Positions 24,960 to 34,561 of a stretch of DNA of 64,000 nucleotides are shown here, piece after piece. The position numbers and the translations under genes were made by a program. Under the pieces are notes generated by a model that ran no database searches, had not been told where the DNA came from, and was given only the letters and a program-made list of their open reading frames with translations. The stretch comes from Hoyosella subflava DQS3-9A1 (GTDB lineage: Bacteria > Actinomycetota > Actinomycetes > Mycobacteriales > Mycobacteriaceae): NCBI RefSeq assembly GCF_000214175.1, contig NC_015564.1, forward strand, positions 744,001-808,000, in the 5' to 3' direction. How positions within the stretch are numbered: the stretch's first letter is position 1; the number at the start of each line of letters is the position of its first letter.

Positions 24960-25838
24960 ATGGGTGCGACTTCGAGCCGCTATGCGGACCAGGCGTACGC
25001 GATCACAGCGCGTAACGTGAAATTCGATTGGGAAGGCGTGCCGCTGCACTACCTTCCGGGTGAGCCGGTGGCTACCCAGTTCTTCAACTTCATGCACCTC
25101 GTCCTCCCTGAAGGGGAACGTGCGATGGCAGCGGCACTCGCTGAGGCGCTGCCCCACATCCATGACGACCGGCTGCGCGAAGAGGTTCAGGGTTTTGTTG
25201 GGCAGGAGTCGATGCACGCTAGTTCGCACGAAGGTGTGCGTGAGCACCTAGAACGCAACGGTGTCCCTGTACAGCCCGTGATCGACCGCATGCACTATCT
25301 CGTCGACCACGTGATGGCGGACCGGGGCCTCACCGGGCGTGCCAGAAAGGAGTGGCTCAAAGAGCGCTTAGCGCTATATGCGGCGATGGAGCACTTCACC
25401 GCCGTCATCGGTCAATGGTTTCTCGACAACGACAAGATCGATGACATGCATCCAATGATGCTCGATCTCATCCGTTGGCACGGCGCGGAGGAAGTCGAAC
25501 ACCGCAACGTCGTTTTTGATGCGTTCCAATACCTCGACGGCAGCTACGGGAGGAGGGTGCGCACGGGGCTTCTCGGTGCCGCAACGCTCGCGGTGCTCTT
25601 CGCGATTACGATGCGGCACCTCGTGCGCACCGACCCAGAACCGGGGAAATCCAAACACCCTGTCCTCGATTTCATTGCCGCCACCCGGCGCGGCAAGATC
25701 CCCAGCTTCACGATCTTCCTTTCGGAGATGCCGCAGTATCTGCGCCCGAACTTCCACCCGTCTCAGATGGGCAGCCTCGACAAGGCCATCCGGTATCTGG
25801 CGCTGTCGCCCGCAGCGCGTGCCGCGGAGGCATCATGA
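24960..25838 (+). CDS. PF10118-type 'metal-dependent hydrolase', diiron-like
   Basis: 292 residues, mostly helical. Putative metal ligands are regularly placed on helices: Glu53 (EGER), Glu83-x2-His86 (GQESMH), Glu144-His145 (AMEHF) and Glu178-x2-His181 (AEEVEH), i.e. two E-xx-H pairs plus two acids as in ferritin-like diiron enzymes. A hydrophobic segment lies near 203-218. ATG at 24960 with AAAGGAG 6 bp away; stop overlaps the reductase ATG. The database name 'hydrolase' is historical; coupling to a reductase favours an oxygen-activating role, which is an inference. Confidence 0.8.
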   Translation: MGATSSRYADQAYAITARNVKFDWEGVPLHYLPGEPVATQFFNFMHLVLPEGERAMAAALAEALPHIHDDRLREEVQGFVGQESMHASSHEGVREHLERNGVPVQPVIDRMHYLVDHVMADRGLTGRARKEWLKERLALYAAMEHFTAVIGQWFLDNDKIDDMHPMMLDLIRWHGAEEVEHRNVVFDAFQYLDGSYGRRVRTGLLGAATLAVLFAITMRHLVRTDPEPGKSKHPVLDFIAATRRGKIPSFTIFLSEMPQYLRPNFHPSQMGSLDKAIRYLALSPAARAAEAS

Positions 25839-26887
25839 ACGAGGTGCGGGTCGAGCCAACTCTGAAGGCAATCGCCGGTGTGGCCCGCGCCTATCGCAAC
25901 GTGGTGGTCTGCAGCCCTCCCGTCCCAGTACTGGCTGCGCCGAAGCCGGTCCGGCATAGCGGCTACGACTTTGAGCTCGTCGTTCAGGAGGCTGTCGCTG
26001 TCGCTGACGATGTCATCAGTCTCAGACTTGCAGCGCCGGACAACCTCGCTTTGCCCACGTGGACACCGGGAGCACACCTCGACGTCTTCTTACCCTCTGG
26101 CAGGCAACGCCAGTATTCGCTCTGCGGCGACCCCACCGACCGGAGCTACTACCGTATCGCGGTCCGCCGGGTACCCAATGGGACGGCGTCGGCTGAAGTG
26201 CACGAGCACGTAAAAGCGGGGGATTCACTCCGCGTTCGCGGCCCGCGCAACGCGTTCAGTTTCATCGAAGCCCCCGCCTATGTGCTGCTAGCCGGTGGCA
26301 TCGGTATCACGCCGATTTTGCCGATGTTTCGCGCCGCCGCGCATGCCGGAGTGCCCACTAGGCTGGTCTACACAGGCCGTACCCGTGCGTCGATGCCTTT
26401 CGTCGCGGACATCGAGTCGATCAGCGCGCCGTCGCGAATCTTGCCTGACGACGAGTACGGCGCGCCAAATCTGACGGAGCACCTGGTCGACATTCCGCCC
26501 GGCGCGGCCGTCTACGTATGCGGCCCGCCACCAATGCTCGAGTCCGCGCGCACACTTCTGCCGCAAGTCAACAGCACAGCCTCGCTTCACATGGAACGTT
26601 TCTCAGCCGCGCCAGTGCGTGGGGGTGCGCCATTTCAGATCAAGCTCGCGCGAACGGGCAGCACAGTTGACGTTGCGGCCGACGAAACTGCGCTCGCCGC
26701 GATCCGGCGCGCATTTCCCGGGGTCGCCTACTCCTGTCAGCAAGGCTTCTGCGGCTCCTGCAAAACGCGAGTGTTGCATGGCGACGTTGATCACCGCGAC
26801 CGCTTGCTCACCGAACCCGAACGCCAGCACTCGATGCTCACCTGTGTTTCGAGGTCGGTGGACGGCCCCCTGATCCTGGACCTATAA
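25835..26887 (+). CDS. PDR/VanB-type oxidoreductase (FMN, NAD, [2Fe-2S])
   Basis: 350 residues. Flavin domain with RQYSLCGDP, nucleotide domain with LLAGGIGITPILPM and YVCGPPPML, and a C-terminal plant-type ferredoxin with Cys301, Cys306, Cys309 and Cys337 (C-x4-C-x2-C ... C). Such proteins pass electrons from NAD(P)H through FMN to an iron-sulfur cluster and on to an oxygenase. ATGA overlap with the diiron-like gene makes that protein the likely partner. The first 45 residues are an extension not needed for the flavin fold. Confidence 0.92.
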   Translation: MNEVRVEPTLKAIAGVARAYRNVVVCSPPVPVLAAPKPVRHSGYDFELVVQEAVAVADDVISLRLAAPDNLALPTWTPGAHLDVFLPSGRQRQYSLCGDPTDRSYYRIAVRRVPNGTASAEVHEHVKAGDSLRVRGPRNAFSFIEAPAYVLLAGGIGITPILPMFRAAAHAGVPTRLVYTGRTRASMPFVADIESISAPSRILPDDEYGAPNLTEHLVDIPPGAAVYVCGPPPMLESARTLLPQVNSTASLHMERFSAAPVRGGAPFQIKLARTGSTVDVAADETALAAIRRAFPGVAYSCQQGFCGSCKTRVLHGDVDHRDRLLTEPERQHSMLTCVSRSVDGPLILDL

Positions 26888-26899
26888 GGAGTGAACTCA

Positions 26900-28372
26900 A
26901 TGACGAGATCCTCACACGGCGAGCATGCTGGCGTCGCCATCATCGGAGCCGGTTTCGCGGGTATAGGCCTATCCGTCAAACTTCGAGAAGCTGGATTCAC
27001 CGATTTCGTTGTCCTCGAACGCGCTTCGGAAATCGGCGGAGTGTGGCGGGACAACACGTACCCCGGTTGCGCATGCGATGTGCCATCCCACCTCTACAGC
27101 TACTCGTTTGCGCCTAACCCAAACTGGACCCGAACTTACGGCAGGCAACACGAAATCCTCGCTTACCTGCGCAAGGTCGCGGGCGACAACGACGTGGTGC
27201 AGCACATACGTTTCGATTCTGAACTTCTCGATGCGCGGTGGGAGGACCGCGAGAACCAGTGGAGGATCAAAACGAGCAGCGGATCACTCACGGCGCGCAT
27301 ACTCGTTACGGCAACAGGGCTTTTCACCGACGCGTCGATTCCCAGGCTGCCGGGACTCGAACGGTTCGAAGGGGCGAAGTTCCACTCGCTGCACTGGGAT
27401 CATGACCACGACCTGACTGGGGAACGTGTCGCAGTCATCGGTACAGGTGCCTCGGCTGTGCAGTTCATCCCGGAGATTCAGCCGATCATCAAGCATCTCA
27501 CTGTCTTTCAGCGCAGTGCTCCGTGGATCGTCACCCGCATGGACCGGCCAACTCTGGCACTCGAGCGTGCGCTGTTGCGCCACGTTCCGGGCATGCAGCG
27601 CGGATTGCGCGCCGCGTATTACGGCATGATCGAGAGCTTCGGTCTGCCGGGTTTCGTCGACCGCCGGTTCCGGCATCCCTTCGAAGCGCTCGGGAGAATG
27701 CAACTGCTCCGGCAGGTTCGTGACCCGGAACTCCGGCGCAAACTGACGCCCGACTACATGATTGGCTGCAAGCGTGCGATCTTCTCGGACTCGTACTTTC
27801 CCGCACTGACCCAGTCGAATGTCACAGTCGCAACGAGTGGGATCCGGGAGATCGGACGGCACAGCATCACCACCCACGACGGCCGTGAGTATCCGGTTGA
27901 CACCATCATCTTCGGTACTGGCTTCACCATGCCGGCAGGCGCTGGATCGCGGATTTTCGGCCGAGACGGCACGTCGATGGGGGAACGGTACGAGCAGCGC
28001 CCCCAAAGCTATCTCGGTGTCGCGACCACTGGCTTTCCTAACGCTTTTTCGATTCTGGGCCCGTTCGGCGCCGTAGGAAACCAGTCCGCGATCTTCATGA
28101 TCGAACTGCAGATCAGTTACATCATCGACGCACTCAACAAACTCGACACCATTGGGGCTCAGCGTGTCGAGGTCCGGCCCGACGTGCAAGACGCATTCCT
28201 CGCCGAAGTCGAGCAACGCAGCGAACACACGGTGTGGCTCCAAGGCGGGTGTAACAGCTACTACACGACGGCCGACGGCCGGAACGCGGGACTGTACCCG
28301 AACTGGAGCTTCGAATATCGAAGCCGCGTCAAGCAATTCAACACCGACGATTATCAGATCAAGGCGGGCTGA
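26900..28372 (+). CDS. Baeyer-Villiger monooxygenase (type I), copy 2
   Basis: 490 residues. FAD site GAGFAG at 16-21, the BVMO fingerprint F156-x-G-x3-H162-x3-W166-D167 and NADPH site GTGASA just after 180. The ATG at 26900 is chosen because GGAG lies 8 bp ahead; the GTG at 26891 is closer to that ribosome site than expected. Clearly homologous over its whole length to the 13878 enzyme but diverged, so the two loci probably act on different ketones. Third gene of the operon. Confidence 0.93.
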   Translation: MTRSSHGEHAGVAIIGAGFAGIGLSVKLREAGFTDFVVLERASEIGGVWRDNTYPGCACDVPSHLYSYSFAPNPNWTRTYGRQHEILAYLRKVAGDNDVVQHIRFDSELLDARWEDRENQWRIKTSSGSLTARILVTATGLFTDASIPRLPGLERFEGAKFHSLHWDHDHDLTGERVAVIGTGASAVQFIPEIQPIIKHLTVFQRSAPWIVTRMDRPTLALERALLRHVPGMQRGLRAAYYGMIESFGLPGFVDRRFRHPFEALGRMQLLRQVRDPELRRKLTPDYMIGCKRAIFSDSYFPALTQSNVTVATSGIREIGRHSITTHDGREYPVDTIIFGTGFTMPAGAGSRIFGRDGTSMGERYEQRPQSYLGVATTGFPNAFSILGPFGAVGNQSAIFMIELQISYIIDALNKLDTIGAQRVEVRPDVQDAFLAEVEQRSEHTVWLQGGCNSYYTTADGRNAGLYPNWSFEYRSRVKQFNTDDYQIKAG

Positions 28373-28375
28373 GAA

Positions 28376-29227
28376 GTGACAAGTACTGCACTGGATGTGC
28401 GTGGCAAAGTCGCGCTGGTTACCGGCGGCGGGGGCGGGATCGGCTTCGAGGTTGCACGGCACCTAGCTGACCGCGGTGCCCGCGTTGCGATTTTCGATGT
28501 CGACGAAGCCGCCGCCATCGGTGCAGCGGAGGCAATTGGCCAGGGTGCGCGTGGCCTGGGCGTGAACGTGGCGGATCGGGAAGCGATGACGCTGGCGGTC
28601 AAGAAAATCCAGGCTGACCTTGGCCCCGTCGCGGTCGTCGTCGCCAACGCTGGCGTCACTCCACAACCAGCCACGCTGCGGCTCATGGACGACGCGGAGT
28701 TCGATCGAGTCGTGGGCATCAACCTCACGGGCGTGTACAACACTGTCCGCCCCGTACTCGATGACATCGTCGCGACGCGGGGTCATGTTGTTATCGTCGC
28801 CTCAGTCGCCGCGTTCGCGCCAGGCATGGGCGGTTCGCCGTACATGATCACCAAGGCGGCTGTCGAACAGCTAGGGCGTGCACTGCGGATCGAGTTAGCG
28901 GTGCACGGTGCATCGGCTCAGGTGGCGTACTTCGGGATCGTCGAGACCGCGATGACGCGCGCGATGCTCGACGAGGATGAGCTCGGCCGCGAACTCGGCG
29001 GACGGTTCCCGTGGCCGTTCAATCGGCGCATCTCTGCCACGGATGCGGCAAAGGCCCTGTGCGAGGGGATAGCGAACCGATCTGCCCGGACCATCGTGCC
29101 GCGCGTGTGGACGCCATACGCGATCCTGCGGGGTGTGATCAACATTGGCTTCGACGCTGCACTGGTGCGTGACACGCGTACGCACCGAATGGTGACGCGG
29201 CTCGAAAGTCAGCTTCGCGGCGCGTAG
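28376..29227 (+). CDS. Short-chain dehydrogenase/reductase
   Basis: 283 residues, Rossmann fold. Cofactor loop TGGGGGIGFE, NAG triad VANAGV, catalytic serine in VASVAAFAPG and Tyr-x3-Lys in SPYMITKAA. GTG at 28376, 3 bp after the BVMO stop. As the last gene of the operon it could make the ketone for the BVMO from an alcohol. Length is slightly above the classical 250 because of a C-terminal extension. Confidence 0.9.
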   Translation: MTSTALDVRGKVALVTGGGGGIGFEVARHLADRGARVAIFDVDEAAAIGAAEAIGQGARGLGVNVADREAMTLAVKKIQADLGPVAVVVANAGVTPQPATLRLMDDAEFDRVVGINLTGVYNTVRPVLDDIVATRGHVVIVASVAAFAPGMGGSPYMITKAAVEQLGRALRIELAVHGASAQVAYFGIVETAMTRAMLDEDELGRELGGRFPWPFNRRISATDAAKALCEGIANRSARTIVPRVWTPYAILRGVINIGFDAALVRDTRTHRMVTRLESQLRGA

Positions 29228-29248
29228 TTTTACGGCTGAAGCAGGTGC

Positions 29249-29668
29249 TCAGGGCAGGATCTGACCGTCGACGTACAGCCAGCGGCCCTGCTCGCGCACG
29301 AATCGGCTCACTTCGTGCAGGGAGCCGCGTTCGCCGGAATGTCGGTAGTGGGCTCGAAACTCCACGATTCCGTCCTTGTCGAATGGACCGCCATTTTTGG
29401 TGCGGATGATGTCGAGCCGCCGCCAGGCCTGCTCCGGATCGAGGTCAAGCACATCCGGCCGTGTCGACGGGTGCCATGACGTCAGCAAGTACTCAGAGTC
29501 GTGAATTACGAATGCAGCGTAGCGAGACCGCATGAGCCGCACTGCTGTCGGCGCCACGGCGACACCGCTGATGAGCGGTCCGCAGCAGTTCGCGTACGGC
29601 TCGCCATGCTGACAGGGGCACAGCTTGTCCGCCGGGTAGGTTCGCACTTCGTCTGCCACGGTTCGCAT
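29249..29668 (-). CDS. YchJ-family protein with SEC-C motif
   Basis: 139 residues. N-terminal zinc-binding SEC-C motif CPCQHGEPYANCCGPL, then the YchJ core with AVRLMRSRYAAFV, YLLTSWHPSTRP and EFRAHYR. Function of the family is unknown. ATG at 29668; longer upstream extension in the same phase lacks conservation. Isolated gene; convergent with the SDR at 28376. Confidence 0.88.
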   Translation of the reverse strand: MRTVADEVRTYPADKLCPCQHGEPYANCCGPLISGVAVAPTAVRLMRSRYAAFVIHDSEYLLTSWHPSTRPDVLDLDPEQAWRRLDIIRTKNGGPFDKDGIVEFRAHYRHSGERGSLHEVSRFVREQGRWLYVDGQILP

Positions 29669-29735
29669 TATCCCGTGCCAGACATCCCGCCACTTCGCGG
29701 GCGCATGTGTCGCACGCGAGCCGAAAAGTGAAACA

Positions 29736-30533
29736 TCAGCCCGCGAAGCCGTCGCGCGGCAGCCACGCGAAGGGGTCAGCCGACGATGACACATACTCCA
29801 GCGACACGTAGCCGTCGTAACCGGTCTCGCAGATTTGCGACAAGTAGTCCGTCAGCGGCAGCTCCCCGGTTCCTGGCGCCCCGCGCCCCGGCGCATCCGC
29901 AATCTGAACGTGCCGAATGTGCGCATTGAAGCGGGCAATCGCAGAGGGAATGTCCTCCCCGTTCGCAGCCAGGTGGTACAGGTCTGCCAGCAGACCGATG
30001 TTCGGCGCTCCCACACGGTCGATCACCCTGGCGGCGTCCCGCGCCAGCTTCAGTGGATAGGCGGGAAACCCACTGACCGGCTCCAGCAACACGCACGCGC
30101 CGATACGCGCCGCAGCTTCTGCGGCGAGCACGAGATTCTCGGTGGCCAGCTCGTCCTGTATTGCCGGCGCCACCCCATCAATGCGGTTGCCGTAGAGCGC
30201 ATTGAACCCAGATGCTCCGAGCTGCTCGCCGATCCCGACAACCACATCGACGTTGTCGCGGAACTCGGAAGCGCGCCGCGGATCTGAGAGCAGGCCCCGA
30301 TCACCGGCGGCAAGGTTCCCCGCCACGAAATTCAGGTGTGACAGCGTCACGCCCGCATCGGACACAGCGCGGACAAACTCGTCCACCTCGCGGTCACCAG
30401 GCACCGCAGAGTCGAACGGCCACCAGAACTCGACAGCGTTGAAACCAGCATCGCGGACAGCATGCGGTCGCTCGAGAAGCGGCAGGTGGGTCAACAGGAT
30501 CGAACAGTTGACGGTGTAGGAATAAGGAGACAT
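29736..30533 (-). CDS. Hydroxypyruvate isomerase-family TIM barrel
   Basis: 265 residues with the Hyi/AP-endonuclease-type TIM-barrel fold: NCSILLTHLPLLERPHA, AGFNAVEFWWPF, LLEPVSGFPAYPL with a metal-binding glutamate, LADLYHLAANGED, HVQIADAPGRGAPGTGEL and the C-terminal GYDGYVSLEY. Family members interconvert hydroxypyruvate and tartronate semialdehyde or related sugars. ATG at 30533 (MSPYSYTV), 24 bp from a divergent SDR gene. Confidence 0.85.
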   Translation of the reverse strand: MSPYSYTVNCSILLTHLPLLERPHAVRDAGFNAVEFWWPFDSAVPGDREVDEFVRAVSDAGVTLSHLNFVAGNLAAGDRGLLSDPRRASEFRDNVDVVVGIGEQLGASGFNALYGNRIDGVAPAIQDELATENLVLAAEAAARIGACVLLEPVSGFPAYPLKLARDAARVIDRVGAPNIGLLADLYHLAANGEDIPSAIARFNAHIRHVQIADAPGRGAPGTGELPLTDYLSQICETGYDGYVSLEYVSSSADPFAWLPRDGFAG

Positions 30534-30557
30534 CACCGACGATCGTAGGGGAGCGGT

Positions 30558-31310
30558 ATGAGCCAGACGGGTACTGCGCCTGTTGCAGTCGTCACGGGTG
30601 CCGGGTCTGGCCTGGGCCGGGCCATAACTCGCGCGATGCTTCAAGCAGGCTTCCGAGTCGCGCTCGCCGGACGTCACACGGAAAGTCTGACGGAAACGGC
30701 TGGCGGCAGTGGGCAGGCGCTCACCGTCGCCACGGATGTCACCGACGAGAAGTCGGTGCACGCGCTTTTCGGCACCGTCCGCGATGCGTGGGGGCGTATC
30801 GACGTGCTGGTCAACAACGCCGGGACGTTCGGTCCGGTCGGCGGAATCGACGAGATCACCGTCGAGGAGTGGCGGGCGACTGTCGACGTCAATCTGACTG
30901 GCTACTTCCTGTGTGCGGCAGAAGCGATGCGGCACATGAAAACCCAGGATCCCGCCGGTGGGCGGATCATCAACAACGGCTCGATATCAGCACACGTCCC
31001 GAGACCCGGCACCGCAGCCTACGCGGCGACCAAGCATGCGATCACCGGTCTCACTAAGTCCATCTCGCTTGATGGCCGTCCCTACAACATCGCGTGTGGC
31101 CAGATCGATATTGGCAATGCTGCCACCGATATGACGCACGGTTTCGCGGCAGGGGCGAGGCAGGCAGATGGCAGCGTGAAACAAGAGCCCACGTTCGATG
31201 CTCGTCATGCGGCCGAGCAGGTGCTGCACATGGCGCAGCTGCCACTGACTGCCAATGTCCAGTTCGTGACACTGATGGCGACGACGATGCCGTACATCGG
31301 ACGGGGATAG
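30558..31310 (+). CDS. Short-chain dehydrogenase/reductase
   Basis: 250 residues of classical SDR type: [37 protein letters not shown] and Tyr-x3-Lys in [15 protein letters not shown] at 30558 with GGGGAG 6 bp away. Divergent from the hydroxypyruvate isomerase-like gene with a very short shared promoter, so both may act on one small hydroxy/keto acid. Substrate unknown. Confidence 0.9.
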   Translation: MSQTGTAPVAVVTGAGSGLGRAITRAMLQAGFRVALAGRHTESLTETAGGSGQALTVATDVTDEKSVHALFGTVRDAWGRIDVLVNNAGTFGPVGGIDEITVEEWRATVDVNLTGYFLCAAEAMRHMKTQDPAGGRIINNGSISAHVPRPGTAAYAATKHAITGLTKSISLDGRPYNIACGQIDIGNAATDMTHGFAAGARQADGSVKQEPTFDARHAAEQVLHMAQLPLTANVQFVTLMATTMPYIGRG

Positions 31311-31422
31311 CCGCAGCGGTCTGCACGCATGACTCGCCGCGCTCGCGGGGATCGGACATGCCGCTCATGCACGCGTATTGTCGTGGTTGGCGGTGGGTCT
31401 CCAAAATGCAGGGGGAGCGTCT

Positions 31423-32817
31423 ATGTCATCTGACGGCGCAGGAACGCGCGCGCTGACAGTGCTGGCTCTGGCAGGAATGCTTGTTTTCGCGTCCTGCGCG
31501 GGCCCTGAAGACGGTCAGCCAACAGATCAAGCGGACCACCCCACTGATGCCACTGTTGAGGCGCCTGAGCGGCTCCTCGAATCCGAATGGACGGTCGACG
31601 CGTCGAGCATCGCGGAAGGTGGGGTGTTCGTGCGCCCCGCCCGGTTGGGGCCGTCGCCCGTCAGTGATGCGCCGACTGGGGCGCATGAGGTGGGTGACGT
31701 GCTCGTCACCACTGTCCGTAGCGACGTGAATTCATCCGAGTACACCAGCGCGCAGGTTCCTGAGCAGGTGCTGGTCGCCCTCGATAGGGCGGATGGTGAG
31801 GTGTTGTGGACGCAGCAGGTCACCGGCGCACTGACATGCGCTGAGGACGAGATCGAGGGACTGCTGCCCTGCCTGGTCGGCGGGGACCCGCATGAACCAG
31901 GCACGGAAACGAGTCCGGCGCCCTCCGAACCCGCGGAGCTGCGGTTCTATCGGCTGAGCGACGGTGAGGTTGCCTCGAGCTTCCCCGCTGAGGACGCGCG
32001 CGAGGTCGCCGTTTCCGACGGGTCTGTGTTCCTGGCCTGGCAGGATCCCTACGATCAGCCCGAGCGGGCAGCGACGATCACGCGGGGAAGCGTTGACGAT
32101 CCCGAGGGTGACTGGCGGCGCGAGTATCCGCTCAACCCGGACTGCGACACGGGCGTTCAGGGATTTTGGCTCGAGGCCGCCGACGGTGCTGTATTTTTCC
32201 GCGGCGAACAGGCCTTCGTCGTCAACGCTGACGATGGCACGCGGACACCTGATGAGTCCCTGTATTCGGTGGCTCGCGTTCCCGACCATGGGTACATCGT
32301 CGACCTCTGCGAATCCGGAAACGGCGCAGCGATATTCACGATCGAGGGCGAGGTGGTCGCACGATATGACGACCCGGGGAACGTCGTCTCGGTGGTGAGC
32401 CGTTCGGGTTCCACAGATGCGCCCGTGTACCTCGTCAACGGTGCTGCGTTGCATGACTTCGAGACTGGCGAACTGCTGTGGGATCGGGACCCGAGGTACT
32501 TCTGGGTGCTCGGGATCGTCGGCGACGTAGCGTTAGCGTCCGGCAGCGCACCCGGCGGGCCCACACTCGGATTGGACGCCCGAACAGGCGAGCAATTGTG
32601 GAGTTCGCCGTTCGGAGAATTTGGCTGGGTCCTGGGTGCGGTCGGCGACGATATGGTGACGCGCGGGCACAACCCGAGTGAAGTCGCAGGTGTTGCGCTT
32701 GGTACCGGCGAGCGTATGTGGTCCTTTGAGGTTCCCGACGTAGCACGGGTCGACATGGTCGACGACGGGATCGTCGTGAGCACGGCAACACAATTGGACG
32801 TTTACACCGTGAACTAG
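31423..32817 (+). CDS. PQQ-like beta-propeller lipoprotein
   Basis: 464 residues. Signal peptide with lipobox LVFASC, Cys25. The mature part repeats blades such as VALDRADGEVLWTQQVTG, HDFETGELLWDRDP, LDARTGEQLWSSPF and GTGERMWSFEVPD, i.e. tryptophan-docking beta-propeller repeats, with an acidic linker first. ATG at 31423 with GGGGGAG 7 bp away. Surface-exposed, role unknown. The stop overlaps the convergent membrane gene by 4 bp. Confidence 0.82.
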   Translation: MSSDGAGTRALTVLALAGMLVFASCAGPEDGQPTDQADHPTDATVEAPERLLESEWTVDASSIAEGGVFVRPARLGPSPVSDAPTGAHEVGDVLVTTVRSDVNSSEYTSAQVPEQVLVALDRADGEVLWTQQVTGALTCAEDEIEGLLPCLVGGDPHEPGTETSPAPSEPAELRFYRLSDGEVASSFPAEDAREVAVSDGSVFLAWQDPYDQPERAATITRGSVDDPEGDWRREYPLNPDCDTGVQGFWLEAADGAVFFRGEQAFVVNADDGTRTPDESLYSVARVPDHGYIVDLCESGNGAAIFTIEGEVVARYDDPGNVVSVVSRSGSTDAPVYLVNGAALHDFETGELLWDRDPRYFWVLGIVGDVALASGSAPGGPTLGLDARTGEQLWSSPFGEFGWVLGAVGDDMVTRGHNPSEVAGVALGTGERMWSFEVPDVARVDMVDDGIVVSTATQLDVYTVN

Positions 32818-33482
32818 GGAACGTCGTTCCCGTGTCTGACGAGGTCGATCGCGTAGCCCGCAAACCCGGCAGTCAGGACGACCCACGCTGTGTAGAAAAC
32901 GAGTGCTGACGCCGCGAACCACGACGCCGGAATGCCTAGTGGGGCGATGATCAGCGCAACACCTGCCCATTTCGGTGCCCCTTTGCCCCGCAGGATTGCG
33001 ATGCCGAGCAGTATCAGGCCGACAAGACCGGCCAGCCACACAACTCCCAGGATCCCCGACGGGAGCTGATCAGCAGAGGCGAAGAGCGCAACGATGGTTT
33101 CGGGTTCGAGGTTATTTTCGAGCGCGATGTAACTCAAGTCTTCGTAGTTCAGCGATACTGGAATGGCGAGGCCGAATGCGATAACCATCCCGACAAGCCC
33201 GAGGGTGCGTGAGTAGTACCGCGCGACACGGCCCAGAGTGAGGATCGCGACAACCCAGAAAAATGTGGAGACGGCGAAAAGCCAGGCGATCAGCAGGTAG
33301 GAGTCGCGCTGAGCATCAAACTGCGCGATCGCGTCGACACCTTCCACCCCGAGTTCGACGGGGTGCAGGAAGATCGCAGCAACCACGGTGGCCGGTGCGA
33401 GCACTGTGCAAGCTGCCATGAGGTAGCGAGCGGTCACTGGAAGGCCCATGTGGCTGGGCGCGGATTGAGTTGTTGGGTCCAT
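32814..33482 (-). CDS. Six-helix membrane protein of unknown function
   Basis: 222 residues with about six hydrophobic segments (roughly 20-42, 65-88, 97-117, 145-168, 175-194, 198-220) and few charged residues between them. I recognise no family motif. ATG at 33482 (MDPTTQS); a TTG seven codons upstream is less likely. Neighbours give no pathway. Confidence 0.75.
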   Translation of the reverse strand: MDPTTQSAPSHMGLPVTARYLMAACTVLAPATVVAAIFLHPVELGVEGVDAIAQFDAQRDSYLLIAWLFAVSTFFWVVAILTLGRVARYYSRTLGLVGMVIAFGLAIPVSLNYEDLSYIALENNLEPETIVALFASADQLPSGILGVVWLAGLVGLILLGIAILRGKGAPKWAGVALIIAPLGIPASWFAASALVFYTAWVVLTAGFAGYAIDLVRHGNDVP

Positions 33483-33565
33483 GGCGGCGACCTTGCATCG
33501 CAACTGCGATCAGTACAGTAATGCTCCGCCTGACCGGTTCGACGCGTCAAGCACGCAGTGCTGGC

Positions 33566-34225
33566 CTACCCTGCGAAGCGGTGAAGCCGCGCCGAAAGCC
33601 TAGGTACTAACTGACCATCGGCGTTGATGCGTTCTTCCACATAGGCAAGATCACCATCGGCGACGATGCCGTAGAGCCGCTTGGCGCCGCCCACCACCTC
33701 AGCAGACTGACTGCGAATGACCACATCGGTTGCAAGTTCCCAGGAAGACTGGGTGCGGGCCTCGCCGTAATACAACTCCACAACACCCGACGTGTGGGTG
33801 AGCAAGAACTCGAGGACTTCTTCGCCATCCGAGTCAGCAACTCGCCAGAAGCCACTTTCGCGCAGGTCCGGCTTGACGTAATTGCCGTCGTTGTCGATGA
33901 CCCAGCTTCGGGCGTCCCACGTCAGGTAGTCGCCACCGTCGTGGCTGACCACGATCTGCTGCCCGAACAGATAGTCGCCGCTCTTCGGATCGTTCCCTTC
34001 ACCCTCACCGCGCCACACACCGACAAGGGGGAGGAGCGCAAGCAGCGCGTCACTCAAATTGGGGCCTTCGCGAAGGTTGGCCGTGTCGTCGGGCAATGGC
34101 AGGCCGGGGAGGCTCGGGACATTGCGCGCTGCAGTCGCTTTCGCCCGCGCAGCGGCAGCCGCAACCGCCGCGTTAGCGCTACCTGGTTCCGGCTTGGGAG
34201 CTGGCGTGTCGTCCCGCTCAGTCAC
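33566..34225 (-). CDS. Nitrobindin-like haem-binding beta-barrel (peroxynitrite isomerase family)
   Basis: 219 residues. A low-complexity Ala-rich N-terminus to about residue 50 precedes the FABP-like barrel with GVWRGEGEG at 69-77, [13 protein letters not shown] and a C-terminal LHRFAG whose His215 is in the place of the haem ligand. Mycobacterial homologues bind ferric haem and isomerise peroxynitrite. GTG at 34225, whose first bases overlap the stop of the 34-codon membrane peptide gene, so the two are translationally coupled. Confidence 0.87.
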   Translation of the reverse strand: MTERDDTPAPKPEPGSANAAVAAAAARAKATAARNVPSLPGLPLPDDTANLREGPNLSDALLALLPLVGVWRGEGEGNDPKSGDYLFGQQIVVSHDGGDYLTWDARSWVIDNDGNYVKPDLRESGFWRVADSDGEEVLEFLLTHTSGVVELYYGEARTQSSWELATDVVIRSQSAEVVGGAKRLYGIVADGDLAYVEERINADGQLVPRLSARLHRFAG

Positions 34226-34326
34226 TGCTTCTGCTCGTCGGTGACGAGGCGATACACCACGTACACAGCGAACCAGGTGATAAGCAGGCTCGACAGCACT
34301 AAGAGGATCTCGAAGATAATCACCAC
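34222..34326 (-). CDS. 34-residue single-helix membrane peptide
   Basis: The reading frame from GTG at 34326 (or GTG 34323) encodes a hydrophobic helix, [20 protein letters not shown], followed by a charged tail [10 protein letters not shown]. Its TGA overlaps the GTG of the nitrobindin-like gene (GTGA). The frame opens at a TAA three codons before the start and no ribosome site is present; GATAAACT just upstream could be a -10, suggesting a leaderless message. The coupling and clean membrane topology argue that it is real. Function unknown. Confidence 0.6.
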   Translation of the reverse strand: MVIIFEILLVLSSLLITWFAVYVVYRLVTDEQKQ

Positions 34327-34561
34327 GAAATCAGTTTATCGGGTGCGGCCGGTCACAACGACACTGCCCCGGCCCTTGCCGATTCGCTTACGTTCACACT
34401 GCAGATGGGTCGCTCACACGGGCTATAGCCGTTGTGAACCGCACGCGAGGGGTGTGAAGGTGCGGCTGGACTCTGTGAACGCAGCAGACCCGGACCGCAT
34501 GTGTGCGACCCGGGCCTGCTTGAGCGGCCGGCCGCGAGGACGCGGCAACCGGCCAGGTGGA
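34327..34561. other. Intergenic region without a gene
   Basis: Between the membrane-peptide gene and the stop of the DUF1416 gene. A GC-rich imperfect inverted repeat (GCGGCCGGCCGC and GCGGCAACCGGCC, about 34527-34554) lies just beyond the DUF1416 stop and may end that transcript. I see no coding frame here. Confidence 0.4.

Noticed and set aside
27284-28462. 392-codon minus-strand frame over the second BVMO
   Set aside because: Antisense to the BVMO fingerprint and cofactor sites; composition not protein-like.
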